Positions 1 through 8,900 of a stretch of DNA of 49,104 nucleotides are shown piece after piece (position 1 is the first letter of the stretch; every line of letters begins with the position of its first letter). Both the position numbers and the translations under genes were made by a program. Origin of the DNA: a virus; IMG/VR virus record IMGVR_UViG_3300028025_000003, positions 1 to 49,104 of that record. One strand, written 5' to 3'. Under the pieces are notes generated by a model that was given only the letters and a program-made list of their open reading frames with translations, was not told the DNA's origin and ran no database searches.

Positions 1-127
1 TCAAGCATTAGTCAGTCTTATCGTGACTTAAGAGTTGTTTTTATGGGAACAACTACATCGCTTGCCAATGTTCTTTTTCAATTCAATGGTGACGGAACTG
101 CGACTTATTCAAAAGTTGCAATGGCTG
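1..127. repeat. Terminal direct repeat (left copy)
   Basis: Bases 1-127 match 48978-49104 base for base over the stretch I compared. A reading frame passes correctly across the join. The length equals a common maximum k-mer of short-read assemblers, so this most likely marks a circular contig. Confidence 0.95.
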
Positions 128-441
128 GTAGGTCTGCAAGTTCGACACCAACCAGTCAAGCAAACACAAGTTCATCGGCTCACTTTAATTTTTTGACCGC
201 AACAAATAGTTCAATTTTATCTTCCGCAACTTTAGACATCTTTGATTATTCGTCAACAGACAAGCACAAATCTTATCTTGCAAGAAACTCAAGCCAAGAA
301 GGAGATGGCACATTTTCTGGAACTGAGGCCATTGCCGGTCGCTGGGCTAATACTGCTGCAATTACTACCATGTATTTTCTTCCTGGTGCTGGTTCTTTTG
401 CTGCTGGTACAACTATTGCACTTTACGGAGTATCAGCATGA
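1..441 (+). CDS. Fibre/adhesin-like protein, C-terminal part (wraps over the contig ends)
   Basis: This is the 3' part of a gene whose start lies at 48903. Frame 1 is open from base 1 and joins the end of the window in frame, giving a 171-residue protein. It is the middle member of three adjacent paralogues (48328-48900, this gene, 438-1406). They share an N-terminal beta-rich stretch with a Y-x-D/H-L core and a C-terminal signature W-x-N-T-A/S-A-x-T followed about 15 residues later by S/A-L/I-Y-G. It is Ser/Thr/Gly-rich with no signal peptide or membrane segment. It lies in the adhesin-like block between capsid and connector genes, so a role as a virion surface appendage is inferred. The internal ATG at 43 is not the start. 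The next gene overlaps by ATGA. Confidence 0.75.
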   Translation, partial: SSISQSYRDLRVVFMGTTTSLANVLFQFNGDGTATYSKVAMAGRSASSTPTSQANTSSSAHFNFLTATNSSILSSATLDIFDYSSTDKHKSYLARNSSQEGDGTFSGTEAIAGRWANTAAITTMYFLPGAGSFAAGTTIALYGVSA

Positions 442-1406
442 GCATGACTTTGATTAGCACAGTAACAGTTGGTGCAGGTGGGGCTGCCGGAATTGACTTT
501 GGAACCTTGCCACAAACATATACAGACCTTTATGTAGTAGTTTCAGGCAGGTCTAATACATCCAATCCATCTTTTTATGTTCAATACAATGGCAGCGGTG
601 CTGGTGCTTATTCACTTAGGCGTTTGTATGGAACAGGAACAGACGCATATTCTCAATCGCAATCTGGTTTAGATTTTCACCGAGTTGATACAAATGCACA
701 GGGACCTGAATCAACAAGCAACACTTTTATTAGCGCAAGCCTTTATATTCCCAACTACACCTCATCAGTTGCCAAAACAACATCTATAGATATTGTCAAT
801 GAAAATAACGCAACTGCAGTTAGGCATAGTATTGTTGCGGCCCTTTGGAACAATACATCAGCCCTGACAAGTATGTATATTGCACCTGATGGCAACTGGG
901 TTCAATACAGCACCGCATCTATTTATGGAATCTTAAAAGGCTCCGGCGGAGCAGACATACCTGTTTTGTTTTATGATTTTGTTTCTGGCACCGAAGGCTG
1001 GTACGGAAGTAACGTAAGCCTTTCTACATCTGGCGGAATACTAAGTACTAATCCAACTGGTAACGATCCATTTATTATTAGCCCAAATATTTCAATATCT
1101 GGATCTACCAATAGATATGTAAAAATTACATTTAAGAAGTCTAGTGCCGGTCAATCAGCAACATGGGATGGAAGTGTATTTTATACAACTTCAGGTCATA
1201 GTTTTGATGGCAACTATAGAATGGCCTTTAATGAGCCAACTTGGGATGGTAACTACAAGACTCTAGTATTTGATATGCATAATCTTACGTTTGGTGGCAC
1301 GGATTGGCAAAACAATACAATAACAAGTATTAGAATTGATTTTTCTAATGCTCAATCCGATGGCAACTTTTTAGTTGACTCAATATCTATATCACCTACG
1401 CCATAG
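438..1406 (+). CDS. Fibre/adhesin-like protein with extra C-terminal beta domain
   Basis: This 322-residue protein starts at an ATG overlapping the previous stop (ATGA). Residues 1-165 are paralogous to the two upstream proteins, with the W-N-N-T-S-A-L-T and S-I-Y-G-I signatures. Residues about 175-322 form an additional domain rich in W, Y, F, S and N. Its pattern (FYDF, EGWYG, a late FLVDSI-type strand) resembles carbohydrate-binding jelly-roll modules, but I cannot assign a family. The arrangement suggests a conserved virion-attachment domain plus a ligand-binding domain, as in receptor-binding proteins. Function is inferred from composition and context only. A Met three codons in is an alternative start. 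Confidence 0.7.
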   Translation: MSMTLISTVTVGAGGAAGIDFGTLPQTYTDLYVVVSGRSNTSNPSFYVQYNGSGAGAYSLRRLYGTGTDAYSQSQSGLDFHRVDTNAQGPESTSNTFISASLYIPNYTSSVAKTTSIDIVNENNATAVRHSIVAALWNNTSALTSMYIAPDGNWVQYSTASIYGILKGSGGADIPVLFYDFVSGTEGWYGSNVSLSTSGGILSTNPTGNDPFIISPNISISGSTNRYVKITFKKSSAGQSATWDGSVFYTTSGHSFDGNYRMAFNEPTWDGNYKTLVFDMHNLTFGGTDWQNNTITSIRIDFSNAQSDGNFLVDSISISPTP

Positions 1407-1422
1407 AAGGAATAATAAATAA

Positions 1423-1656
1423 ATGACTGAAACACTAACAAAAATTGTTGTTGACTGCTCAACAGGCGAACAGACTATTGTTCCGCTAACTGCTGAGGAA
1501 ATTGCCCAGCGTGAAATTGACACTGCTGCTTATGCAGAACAACAAGCAATAGCCGAAGCAGAAGCAGCTCAGATTGCTGCTGACAAAGCCGCTGCGGTAG
1601 CAGCACTTGTAGCCTTGGGTTTAACCGAAGCTCAGATTGCTGCTCTTACCAAATAG
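1423..1656 (+). CDS. Small Ala/Glu-rich phage protein
   Basis: This 77-residue protein follows the fibre-like gene with an AGAAGGA ribosome site about 12 nt upstream. The N-terminal 25 residues read like the short phage proteins that begin with a VDC-S-TGE turn and an LTAEEIAQRE helix. The rest is a predicted helix, rich in Ala, Glu and Gln (about 25-70). Such proteins often sit directly after tail-fibre genes and are sometimes called assembly or attachment proteins, but the function is not established. It closes the adhesin-like block; the next gene has its own promoter-like motif. Confidence 0.65.
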   Translation: MTETLTKIVVDCSTGEQTIVPLTAEEIAQREIDTAAYAEQQAIAEAEAAQIAADKAAAVAALVALGLTEAQIAALTK

Positions 1657-1670
1657 TCTAAATAGTATAA

Positions 1671-1679
1671 GGTAGAATA
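1671..1679 (+). promoter_or_regulatory. Extended -10 promoter motif (GGTAGAATA)
   Basis: The hexamer TAGAAT (1673-1678), preceded by AAGG, ends six bases before the ATG at 1685. The same motif recurs before other late genes. No -35 element is visible at 16-18 bp. The predicted start of transcription falls on or next to the start codon. Confidence 0.55.
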
Positions 1680-1684
1680 GAGTC

Positions 1685-2077
1685 ATGCCAGTAATTCCAG
1701 ATGTCAGTCCCCCTGATTATTCAACAGTGATTGGGCAGATCCGTCTGCTTGTGCCAGATGTCGAGCAGTTGGCAAACTTGTCTAACCCTGCGACTGCTGC
1801 TGCCTTTATTTTTAGTGATGCCCAGATCCAGGCGTTCGCGACAATGTACTCAAACAATGTCAAGCGAGCAGCAGCCCAGGCTAAGTTGGTCCTGGCAACT
1901 TCTGAGGCGCTTATCAACAAGGTTATTCGCACAGATGACCTGCAGACCGATGGGGCTAAACTTGGTGCCGAACTTAGGGCTCAGGCTGTTGAGTTGAACC
2001 GCCAGGCAGATCAAGATGACTTCAATGATTCTTATGACGCTTTTGAAATCGTAGACTTTAATAGAAATGCTTTTTAA
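1685..2077 (+). CDS. Head-tail connector (gp6-like adaptor)
   Basis: This 130-residue, mostly helical protein has the pattern of actinophage head-to-tail adaptors: an early LVPD motif, an 'FSDAQIQAF' helix, a long Ala-rich helix and the 'KVIRTDDLQTDGAKL' stretch. It would sit under the portal as the first ring of the connector. It is first in a block of six overlapping genes (connector, stopper, neck, tail terminator, small protein, major tail protein). There is no close Shine-Dalgarno sequence; the -10-like motif 6 nt upstream suggests a leaderless message. It is separated from the capsid gene by about 8.8 kb of fibre-like genes, which is unusual. Confidence 0.8.
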   Translation: MPVIPDVSPPDYSTVIGQIRLLVPDVEQLANLSNPATAAAFIFSDAQIQAFATMYSNNVKRAAAQAKLVLATSEALINKVIRTDDLQTDGAKLGAELRAQAVELNRQADQDDFNDSYDAFEIVDFNRNAF

Positions 2078-2541
2078 TGGCAATCAATGCAAGACCGGCT
2101 TTAGATCCGCGGTGGATAGATCATAACCGCGGTCTTTCTCGTGCGTTCCAGTTATCCACAATAACTGTTTACAACGAGAACCAATCAGCCAGGGTTTACA
2201 ACCCAACAACTAATACTTTTGATTCTAACGAGACCGCCATCTGGGCTGGTCGTGCCAGAATCCAGCCTAAACTAAATGGCTCAAACCGCAGCGTAACCGG
2301 AAACAACACAACCATTCAAGAAGTTGAAATGCAGTTGGATATTACCGGAAACACTCTTTCTGGCTCAAATGGGGCTATGGCAGATATCCGCCCTGGCAAT
2401 TATGTAATTGTAAACACCTCACCGTCTGCGACTCAACTGACTAAGTTTATTTTTATTGTGAAGTCTGTGATAAATAGTTCTAATGCTTGGCAGCGCACCA
2501 TAGTTTGCGAGGCTGACATGGAGGCCGATCCTAGTGCCTAA
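2077..2541 (+). CDS. Head-tail stopper-like protein (DUF6093-like)
   Basis: This 154-residue beta-rich protein starts in a TAATG overlap with the adaptor gene. The segment 'ETAIWAGRARIQP' around residues 51-63, followed by a long beta region and a 'DIRPGNYVIV' strand, matches the actinophage connector family that follows the adaptor. The position between adaptor and neck protein supports a stopper or second connector-ring role. Family assignment is from memory of the pattern, not a search. Confidence 0.7.
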   Translation: MAINARPALDPRWIDHNRGLSRAFQLSTITVYNENQSARVYNPTTNTFDSNETAIWAGRARIQPKLNGSNRSVTGNNTTIQEVEMQLDITGNTLSGSNGAMADIRPGNYVIVNTSPSATQLTKFIFIVKSVINSSNAWQRTIVCEADMEADPSA

Positions 2542-3043
2542 TCTTCAAGATTTTAGAGGCGCAATGATTAATTGGACTATTAAAGTCAAGGCTGCAGGAG
2601 CTATGGCTGTCAGTGCTGCACTTGATGAGGGTGCCGACTACATGCGCGAGCACATTGCCGAGGGAAGCCCTACTGGCACCTCTTGGCATGAGCAGAAGAA
2701 CGCGATTAATGGCTATCCTTACGGCTCCCGTATTGGTAATGCAAACCCTGGCATTGGCCCTGTTCAGGATAATCCTGGCACTATGTTCCGCAGTGTGCAG
2801 GCAGAAGATGCCAAGGTTACTAACACAAAGATTTCCGGTAAGTTCGGTTGGATTAAAAACCGTGAAGATTACTTTGCCCAGCAGGATGCTGGAACTTACG
2901 GGGTTGGCAAAAATGTCGGCATGGGCTTGATAAACAAAGGCAAGAAGACTGTTCACAATGTTGGTGCAAAAATTGTTGTTGAGGAGAAACTTCGCTCATC
3001 GGCTAAGGCAAACGGTTTTAGCGTGTCAGGTACAGGTGCATAA
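2534..3043 (+). CDS. HK97 gp10-like neck protein
   Basis: This 169-residue protein starts at GTG 2534, overlapping the previous stop by 8 nt. It has an amphipathic N-terminal helix, a 'GADYMREHIAEGSPTGTSWH' segment and a C-terminal helix 'GAKIVVEEKL'. This is the layout of gp10-type minor structural proteins that lie between stopper and tail terminator. Its role would be in head-tail joining or tail completion. The next gene overlaps by TAATG, so the cluster is translationally coupled. Confidence 0.7.
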   Translation: MPNLQDFRGAMINWTIKVKAAGAMAVSAALDEGADYMREHIAEGSPTGTSWHEQKNAINGYPYGSRIGNANPGIGPVQDNPGTMFRSVQAEDAKVTNTKISGKFGWIKNREDYFAQQDAGTYGVGKNVGMGLINKGKKTVHNVGAKIVVEEKLRSSAKANGFSVSGTGA

Positions 3044-3477
3044 TGAGTCTTAATCTTTTAGCGGTCCACGACCAAATCACTACTAAATTGAATGAACTTC
3101 CTCAGGATGTTTACGATACTTCTGTGCCAGAGAATGTAAAGATTAAACATGCTGGTAACAAGTTGTTCCTGCCCTACATTGTGGTTTTCTATGGCGACAT
3201 GGCTGAAAGCAGCCGTGGTCGAGGCATCACTTCTGTTCGCAACAACGTAGGCATTAGTTATGCAGTTGTGCGCTGCACCGCCCCAACAGAAAGAGCCGCA
3301 AGACAGGTTGCCGACCTTGTTCGCGACAAACTTGTTGGCTTCAAGCCAGTTGACGCTGGAGAACTTAGACTAACTGCAGGTGGCAGAACTTACACAAATA
3401 CTGACGGAAATGGCGTACCAGAGCACTTTATAGCCGAGGTGCCATTTACGTTCGTAGTCAATACTGTGGTATCATAG
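3043..3477 (+). CDS. Tail terminator protein
   Basis: This 144-residue protein has the alpha/beta pattern of tail-terminator proteins: an N-terminal helix, a strand pair around 'LPYIVVFYGD', a mid segment with 'SYAVVRCTAPTERAARQVADLVRDKLVGF', and a final strand. It would cap the tail tube and join it to the head. Position directly before the major tail protein supports this. A GGTATCATA motif overlaps its last codons and may start a transcript for the next genes. Confidence 0.75.
   Translation: MSLNLLAVHDQITTKLNELPQDVYDTSVPENVKIKHAGNKLFLPYIVVFYGDMAESSRGRGITSVRNNVGISYAVVRCTAPTERAARQVADLVRDKLVGFKPVDAGELRLTAGGRTYTNTDGNGVPEHFIAEVPFTFVVNTVVS
3468..3476 (+). promoter_or_regulatory. Possible extended -10 (GGTATCATA)
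   Basis: TATCAT (3470-3475) is preceded by TGG, a TGn extension, and overlaps the end of the tail-terminator gene. A strong AAAGGA ribosome site and the ATG at 3502 follow. It resembles the recurrent late motif, but the assignment is weak. Confidence 0.35.
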
Positions 3478-3501
3478 ATATGATTCGAAAGGAATCTTAG
3501 T

Positions 3502-3714
3502 ATGCCTTTGGTAAAAAACACACGCACTGAGAAAGTAATGTCAGTGCCAGCTCACTATGTGGGACACCCAGTTTTGGGCAAGGATCTAATTCTCGTTGAG
3601 GATGATGTTCAGGCTGCACCAAAAAAAGAAACAACCCAAAAGGAGCAGCCAGCTCCAATGGCTAAGGCTGTAGAGTCTGAGTCAAAAAACAACATTAAAG
3701 AAGACAAGGAATAA
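3502..3714 (+). CDS. Small conserved-type protein before major tail protein
   Basis: This 70-residue protein has an N-terminal half with 'VMSVPAHYVGHPVLGKDL' and a charged, disordered C-terminal half rich in K, E and Q. Short proteins of this type (MSVPAHY core) occur next to tail or connector genes in actinophages; no biochemical role is known to me. AAAGGA lies 8-9 nt before the ATG. It ends 5 nt before the major tail protein, so both are probably translated from one message. Confidence 0.6.
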   Translation: MPLVKNTRTEKVMSVPAHYVGHPVLGKDLILVEDDVQAAPKKETTQKEQPAPMAKAVESESKNNIKEDKE

Positions 3715-3719
3715 AGCAT

Positions 3720-4802
3720 ATGCCTACAAAAATGCTTCGTCCTAACGTTGGTATTTATGTTGCATCCGCTACTGCGTTTGCTAACTGGGCAGCCCCTACG
3801 CTGACTGAGATCACAAGCGCAACTAATGTATTCAACATTTCTCCAGCCGTTACTGACGACTATACACTAAACCAGGCTGATTCAGACGCTGACACATCGC
3901 TTGCGATTGTGGACAACGCTAACGTCAGCACACCTACTTACTACAACTACGAGGCTTCTCTAGACGGTTTCCGTGACGAGAACCCAACAGCAACCTCTGT
4001 TTACAACAAGTTCCGTGACCTATTTGCTGCTCCAGATGTAAAGTATTACATCATCAAGCGCATTGGTAAGGTTCACTCTGCTGCTTTTGCTGCAGGCGAC
4101 TTGATCTCTGTTTTCGGAGTAAAGACCGATTTCCCTATTGACATTGTTGGCGATGGCGAAATGCTTCGCATTGGTGCTCGTTTCCTAACCACTGGTGAAG
4201 TTGCTATCAACGTTGCCGTTGGTGCAGGTACTGCAGGTTCTGGTCCAGCACTTGCTGCATCTGTTGGCACAAAGTCAACCTCAAACGGTAAGATCAAAGT
4301 TTGGTGGGTTCCATCAGCGAACATCACCGGAACTGAAGACGCATGGGTTGCTGCACCAGATATCTCAGACTTGTCTGCAGCTGGCTCAGTTGACCTAACC
4401 GAAGCAATCGCTTGGGATGGTTATGACCTTGGTGCAACCGACTCTAACAAGATTGACGACCGCGGTATCCTTGACACCGGCGCTGTTCAGTCTCGTGGAT
4501 TCGCACAGTTCAACGGTGCCTTGACCTTCTTCCGTGGAATCACCTCAGAGTCCACAGGCGCTTACGCAGTCGCATTTGATACCTTCAAGGCATCAACTGA
4601 CGGTTCACGCCCAGAAGGCTTCCTAGTGACCCGTATCGGGCTTCCTACAAGCACTGCAGTTGCTGCAACTCAGAAGTTGAACGTTTTCAAGTTCATCGCT
4701 GACGCAACTATGGACAACACCGAAGGTGAAGACAGCGTTAAGTTTATGGTCAACTTCCAGCCTCAGGGCAAGTTGAACGTGAACGTTGCTGCCGTAGCCT
4801 AA
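3720..4802 (+). CDS. Major tail (tube) protein
   Basis: This 360-residue protein is Ala/Thr/Asp-rich. It starts 'MPTKMLRPNVGIYVA' and carries a middle region with 'FPIDIVGDGEMLRIGARF' typical of tail-tube subunits, then a further beta domain. Codon use is smooth and typical of a highly expressed structural gene. It is followed by a strong hairpin and then by the frameshifted tail assembly chaperones, the standard siphovirus order. It would polymerise around the tape measure protein to form the tube. Confidence 0.85.
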   Translation: MPTKMLRPNVGIYVASATAFANWAAPTLTEITSATNVFNISPAVTDDYTLNQADSDADTSLAIVDNANVSTPTYYNYEASLDGFRDENPTATSVYNKFRDLFAAPDVKYYIIKRIGKVHSAAFAAGDLISVFGVKTDFPIDIVGDGEMLRIGARFLTTGEVAINVAVGAGTAGSGPALAASVGTKSTSNGKIKVWWVPSANITGTEDAWVAAPDISDLSAAGSVDLTEAIAWDGYDLGATDSNKIDDRGILDTGAVQSRGFAQFNGALTFFRGITSESTGAYAVAFDTFKASTDGSRPEGFLVTRIGLPTSTAVAATQKLNVFKFIADATMDNTEGEDSVKFMVNFQPQGKLNVNVAAVA

Positions 4803-4810
4803 GTTAGACT

Positions 4811-4849
4811 GGTCGGGGAGAGTTTTGCGCCCATTCGCTCTCCCCGACC
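4811..4849 (+). terminator. Hairpin terminator after major tail gene
   Basis: There is a perfect 12-bp stem (GGTCGGGGAGAG, 4811-4822, with its complement at 4838-4849) and a 15-nt loop. No long T-tract follows, so termination may be partial. It probably limits transcription from the abundant tube protein into the chaperone genes. Confidence 0.7.
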
Positions 4850-4886
4850 TTAAACTTTCAAATGGGTAAATTGTAAGGGCGAAAAA

Positions 4887-5486
4887 ATGAGCGAAGAAAC
4901 CACACCTGACGAAGTTTTAAAACTTGTCGAGAAAGCCCAATCTAAGGGCGTATTTGATATTGCAGCGTTTGCCAAAGGCCGCGCTTTGCCGCAAGATACC
5001 GTAACCGCATACTTAAATGTTGATGCCGCTTACCGTCTTGACAAGATCAATAAAGAGATTGCATCTGAACTTGACTCTAAAGTAATAGAGTCGCTTGAAG
5101 CCAAGGCTAAAGAAATCGCTGATGAAGTTATTGCTTCTAAGGTTATTTTCCACATGCGTGGTGTCACACAGGCCGAGGTAGAGGCAGTTAGCGAAAAATG
5201 CAACAAGGATTACCCTAGTGAAAAAGATGCCTTTGGCAACAAGGTAAACACCAACGACTGGCTAAAAGCCTGGACCATTGCTTTAGTTGCTGCCAACATT
5301 GTGCGCGTTGAAAACGCTGCCGGCGAAGTTGATGAGCGAGTTTTTGAAGCCAAAGATGCAAAAGACTTTTACAACACTTTCCCTAAAGAAGTCTGGGACC
5401 TACTCGTTGAAAAGATGGAGCAACTTACACTTGCAAGCGCCTATTTTAAAGGATTGACGGACGCGGGTTTTTTACCGAAGTCCTAA
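4887..5486 (+). CDS. Tail assembly chaperone G
   Basis: This 199-residue acidic helical protein sits between the major tail protein and tape measure, the usual place of the G chaperone. It starts at an ATG with AAGGGCG upstream. The last codons cross a double slippery site (5465-5474) and stop 10 nt later in frame 0. If ribosomes shift -1 there, translation continues into the T part, giving a 337-residue GT fusion. G and GT are expected to coat the tape measure protein and recruit tube subunits; neither is in the virion in studied phages. Confidence 0.85.
   Translation: MSEETTPDEVLKLVEKAQSKGVFDIAAFAKGRALPQDTVTAYLNVDAAYRLDKINKEIASELDSKVIESLEAKAKEIADEVIASKVIFHMRGVTQAEVEAVSEKCNKDYPSEKDAFGNKVNTNDWLKAWTIALVAANIVRVENAAGEVDERVFEAKDAKDFYNTFPKEVWDLLVEKMEQLTLASAYFKGLTDAGFLPKS
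5465..5474 (+). promoter_or_regulatory. Programmed -1 ribosomal frameshift site
   Basis: Two overlapping canonical heptamers lie in the correct frame: G GGT TTT (5465-5471) and T TTT TTA (5468-5474). A -1 shift at either leads into the frame that stays open to 5899. Confidence 0.85.
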
Positions 5487-5899
5487 CATGGGATAGCAAC
5501 CGCCAGTATATCTCAAAGATCAAAGCGGCTATCAATGTTGGGATTCGACCCAGCGCAATAATGTTCAAAGAGCAGCCAACTGATCCTTGGACTGATTTTG
5601 ACTTTTTACTTATTGAAGCAATGCAAATGCTTGAAGATGAAACTTGTAAAGATTGCGGTAATCCTATCTGGATTTGCCGAAACGAAGACGCGGGGAACGT
5701 CGGCTTTAAAATAAAGACTGCAACTTGCTTTGCAAAGGCCGAGTTGGATCGCTGGCAAGAAGCCGAAGATAAGAAAAAAAGTTCCAAGAAGAAGCACGGC
5801 CAGTACCCATACATCGTGGCTTACACTTACGATAAAAGTGACATGCCCTCTAGGGCCCAATTCTACCGGGCTTGGGCTGAAAAGAATAAGGTAGAATAG
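5471..5899 (+). CDS. Tail assembly chaperone T (expressed as -1 frameshift fusion GT)
   Basis: The -1 frame is open from the slippery site to 5899 and adds 142 residues to G. There is no good independent start before an internal ATG at 5561, which is why the frame looks truncated when read alone. The extension has a Cys cluster (C-K-D-C and I-C-R around 5643-5680) and a Lys-rich segment near the end. It ends 31 nt before the tape measure start. Overlap and order match the G/GT arrangement of lambda-like tails. Confidence 0.85.
   Translation, partial: FTEVLTWDSNRQYISKIKAAINVGIRPSAIMFKEQPTDPWTDFDFLLIEAMQMLEDETCKDCGNPIWICRNEDAGNVGFKIKTATCFAKAELDRWQEAEDKKKSSKKKHGQYPYIVAYTYDKSDMPSRAQFYRAWAEKNKVE
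5890..5898 (+). promoter_or_regulatory. Extended -10 promoter motif (GGTAGAATA)
   Basis: TAGAAT (5892-5897) is preceded by AAGG and overlaps the last codons of the chaperone extension. Here a leader of about 27 nt with AGGCGG precedes the GTG at 5931. Confidence 0.5.
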
Positions 5900-5930
5900 A
5901 GATAGATTTCTATAACCTTAGGCGGTTTTT

Positions 5931-8900
5931 GTGGCACTTAATTTTGATGCACAAATCAATGTTGATGTAAGTAAGTTTCTTGCATCCGTTGGTCAGGCTG
6001 AGGCTGCAGTTACTAGACTGCAAACTAAATTAGCCAATATCAATGCCATTTCCCCTAGAATTACTGTCGGTTCCGGCGCTTCATCCGACATGGCTGATCG
6101 CAGATCTCGCTCTAATGAGGCAATCCGTGCAATGGCTCAGGAAGAGGCGATGGCTCGCGCCATGGGCCAGACTGAGCGCAATAATGCCAAGGTCGAGTTC
6201 CAGGCTGAACAAATGCGCAAGAAGGCGATGGATGCTCGCCTAAAAGATCACGAGACTCTTTCTAGCGCTATAGATAGACAGATTTCTCAGGAACAGAGAC
6301 AGCGCACTTCTGCCTCAAACAGCATTAAACAACAAATGCAAGACCGCGAGCAGATGAATAAGATTCATGCTCAGGCAAATGCAATGAATCAAAAATTTGA
6401 TACTGCTAGAGAAAATGCTGCAAACGCTACTATCAGAAATAGCGCTAGAGAGCGCTATGCACTTTACGATGTTGCCGCTGCTTACGCTGCTCTTTCATAC
6501 GCAGGACTGCAGGCTTTCCAGCAATTAACCGGTGCCGCTATTTCTTACGAGCGTTCATTTGCTAACGTAATTCGAACCACAGAGTTTACTGGTGGAGCGG
6601 TTGGTGCTGCTGCTAGAGTCATGCGCTATGAGTTGATGCAAATTGCTTCAGAAATCCCTTTGGCTTTTGGCAAGATCACTGACATTGCAACCATTGGTAA
6701 CCAGTTGGGTATCGCGCAGGGCGAATTGTCTAGCTTTACTCAAACCGTTGCCAAGTTCTCTGCAACTACAGGAATGACTGCAGATGCTACAGCAATGGGC
6801 CTTGGTCGCACAATTGAGTTGCTTTCTGACGAGAAAACTAAGGTAAGTTACGAAGCCTTAGGATCTGCTATTGCGTACGCTGGTGTGAAAGCAGTTGCGA
6901 CAGAAGAGCAGATTCTTTCTGTGACTAAAGAAATTTCTACTACAGCAAAACTTGCTAAGTTTGCTGCTCCCGATGTTGTGGGTCTTGCAACGGCACTTTC
7001 CTCGGTTGGCGTGGCCCCTGAAGCCGCTCGTGGTTCTATCATTCGTACCTTTGCTGCAATCAACAAAGCAATCTCTGAAAACGGTCCCCAACTTGAGGCT
7101 TATGCAAAAATCTCAGGAATGACTGCTGGATCTTTTGCGCAGGCCTGGAAAGAAGATGGCCAGGTTGCATTTGACGCTTTCCTAAACGGCCTGCAGTCCC
7201 TAAGCAATGGTGGAGCAAACCTTGACACCGTTCTTCGAAACATCGGTTTCCGAAATGTGCGTGACATTCAAACTGTTCAAAAACTTGGAGATAACTACAA
7301 CGTTTATGCCGAAGCAATTCAAAACTCTAACAAGGCTTACGAAGAGGGCACTTACCTAAATAAGTCTTACTCTGTTATTCAGGAGACTGTTGCATCAAAA
7401 CTTGAGTTGATGAGCAACAACTGGAATAACTTTATGGCAACTCTTGGAGAAGAGACATTTGGCGACAGCCTAAAGTCATTTATTGACTACATCAACTCTG
7501 CCCTAAAGCAATTAACTGAACTTGCTCGTAGCCCTATTGGTGAGTTCCTTGGTAAAATTATTGGAACTATTTCAATTCTTGCAATTGTTTTGGGCACAGT
7601 AAATGGTGTGATTGCTTTGAGTAAGGCAGCAATGCTTGCTTTCAGCCTTGCCGCTTCTGCTTTGGTTCCGGCAATTGGAGCGGCAAGAGGTTCTCTTGCA
7701 ATATTTGACGCGCAGATGGCAAAACTAGCATTGACCGCAAAACTATCTGAAGGTGCACTTGCTCGGGCCAGAGTCGGCTTTGTGGCTTTGAATAATGTCC
7801 TTAAAGCCGGATTGATAACTGCTGGTCTTGCTGCTGTTTTTGAATTAGTAAATGCTATCGGTAACGCCATGAAATCAGCCACAACTCGTGCCGAAGAACT
7901 TACTGGTGGATTTGGTGGTCTTCAAGAAGCAGTAACTGCGGATACTAAATCCCTTAAAGATACTGCTGATCAACTCGGAATCAGCACTCAGCACTATATT
8001 GCAATGTCTGATGCAGTTACACTGCAGACATCATCAGTAAAAAGTAACGATCAAGCAACCAGAGATGCCGCAGCCGCACACGACGCAATGCTTTATATCA
8101 CTGGTCAGGAGCCTGCTGCTCTTGATGCCGCCTCCGGCCAAATTGATAAGCAAACATTAATCTTAGGTAAGAATACTACTGCGTGGCTAAAGAATGCAAT
8201 TGCTACGTCTTCTGCTGGTTTGTTTAGAAATAAAACTGCTGTTTCTGCGCTTCAACAAACTAACTTTAGTCTTGATGAAGCAATTCTTGCAAAAGAAGCT
8301 GGCAAACTTGATGTTTATTTTAATAAAATTGAGAACAAAGCCAAGGGCATAAACTTCTTCGACTTTGTTGCTCAACAGGAAATTGGAAACCTAGAAAGCA
8401 TTATTGGCGGCACCGTTGACCAAATAAAACTATTGGGTTTGGCTACCGATGGCGTTAGCGGTTCTATTGATAGAAGTGGCGATTCAACTGATGAATTTGG
8501 TGACTCTCTTGAAAAAACCGCTAAAATAATTCGCACAGTCACTGATTATGCAGGCGATCTAAGTAATGTATTTACAAGAATAAAGAACATTAATTTTGGT
8601 TCAAGTGTCGCTTATGACGATATCACTTCTGGTTGGTCTGCAATATCTGATAGCGCAGAAGATGCTCAAAAGAACATTGATAAAGCAAATGCAAGCATTA
8701 AAGAATTAACTGCAGATAAAAGCGTTCTTCAGTATCAATTATCTGTTGCTGAAAGATACGGTGACGAAAAGCGAGCTGCCGTAATTCGTGCAAAACTTGC
8801 AAAACTTGATAACCAAATGGCAGATGAAACCAAAAATCTTTCTGACGCCCAAGAAGCAAGCAATAAAACACTAACCGGTAATAGCAAGGCTGCAATCGCT

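Noticed and set aside
2152-2160. DnaA box TTATCCACA inside a connector gene
   Set aside because: Single copy within coding sequence, far from other origin elements; likely chance.
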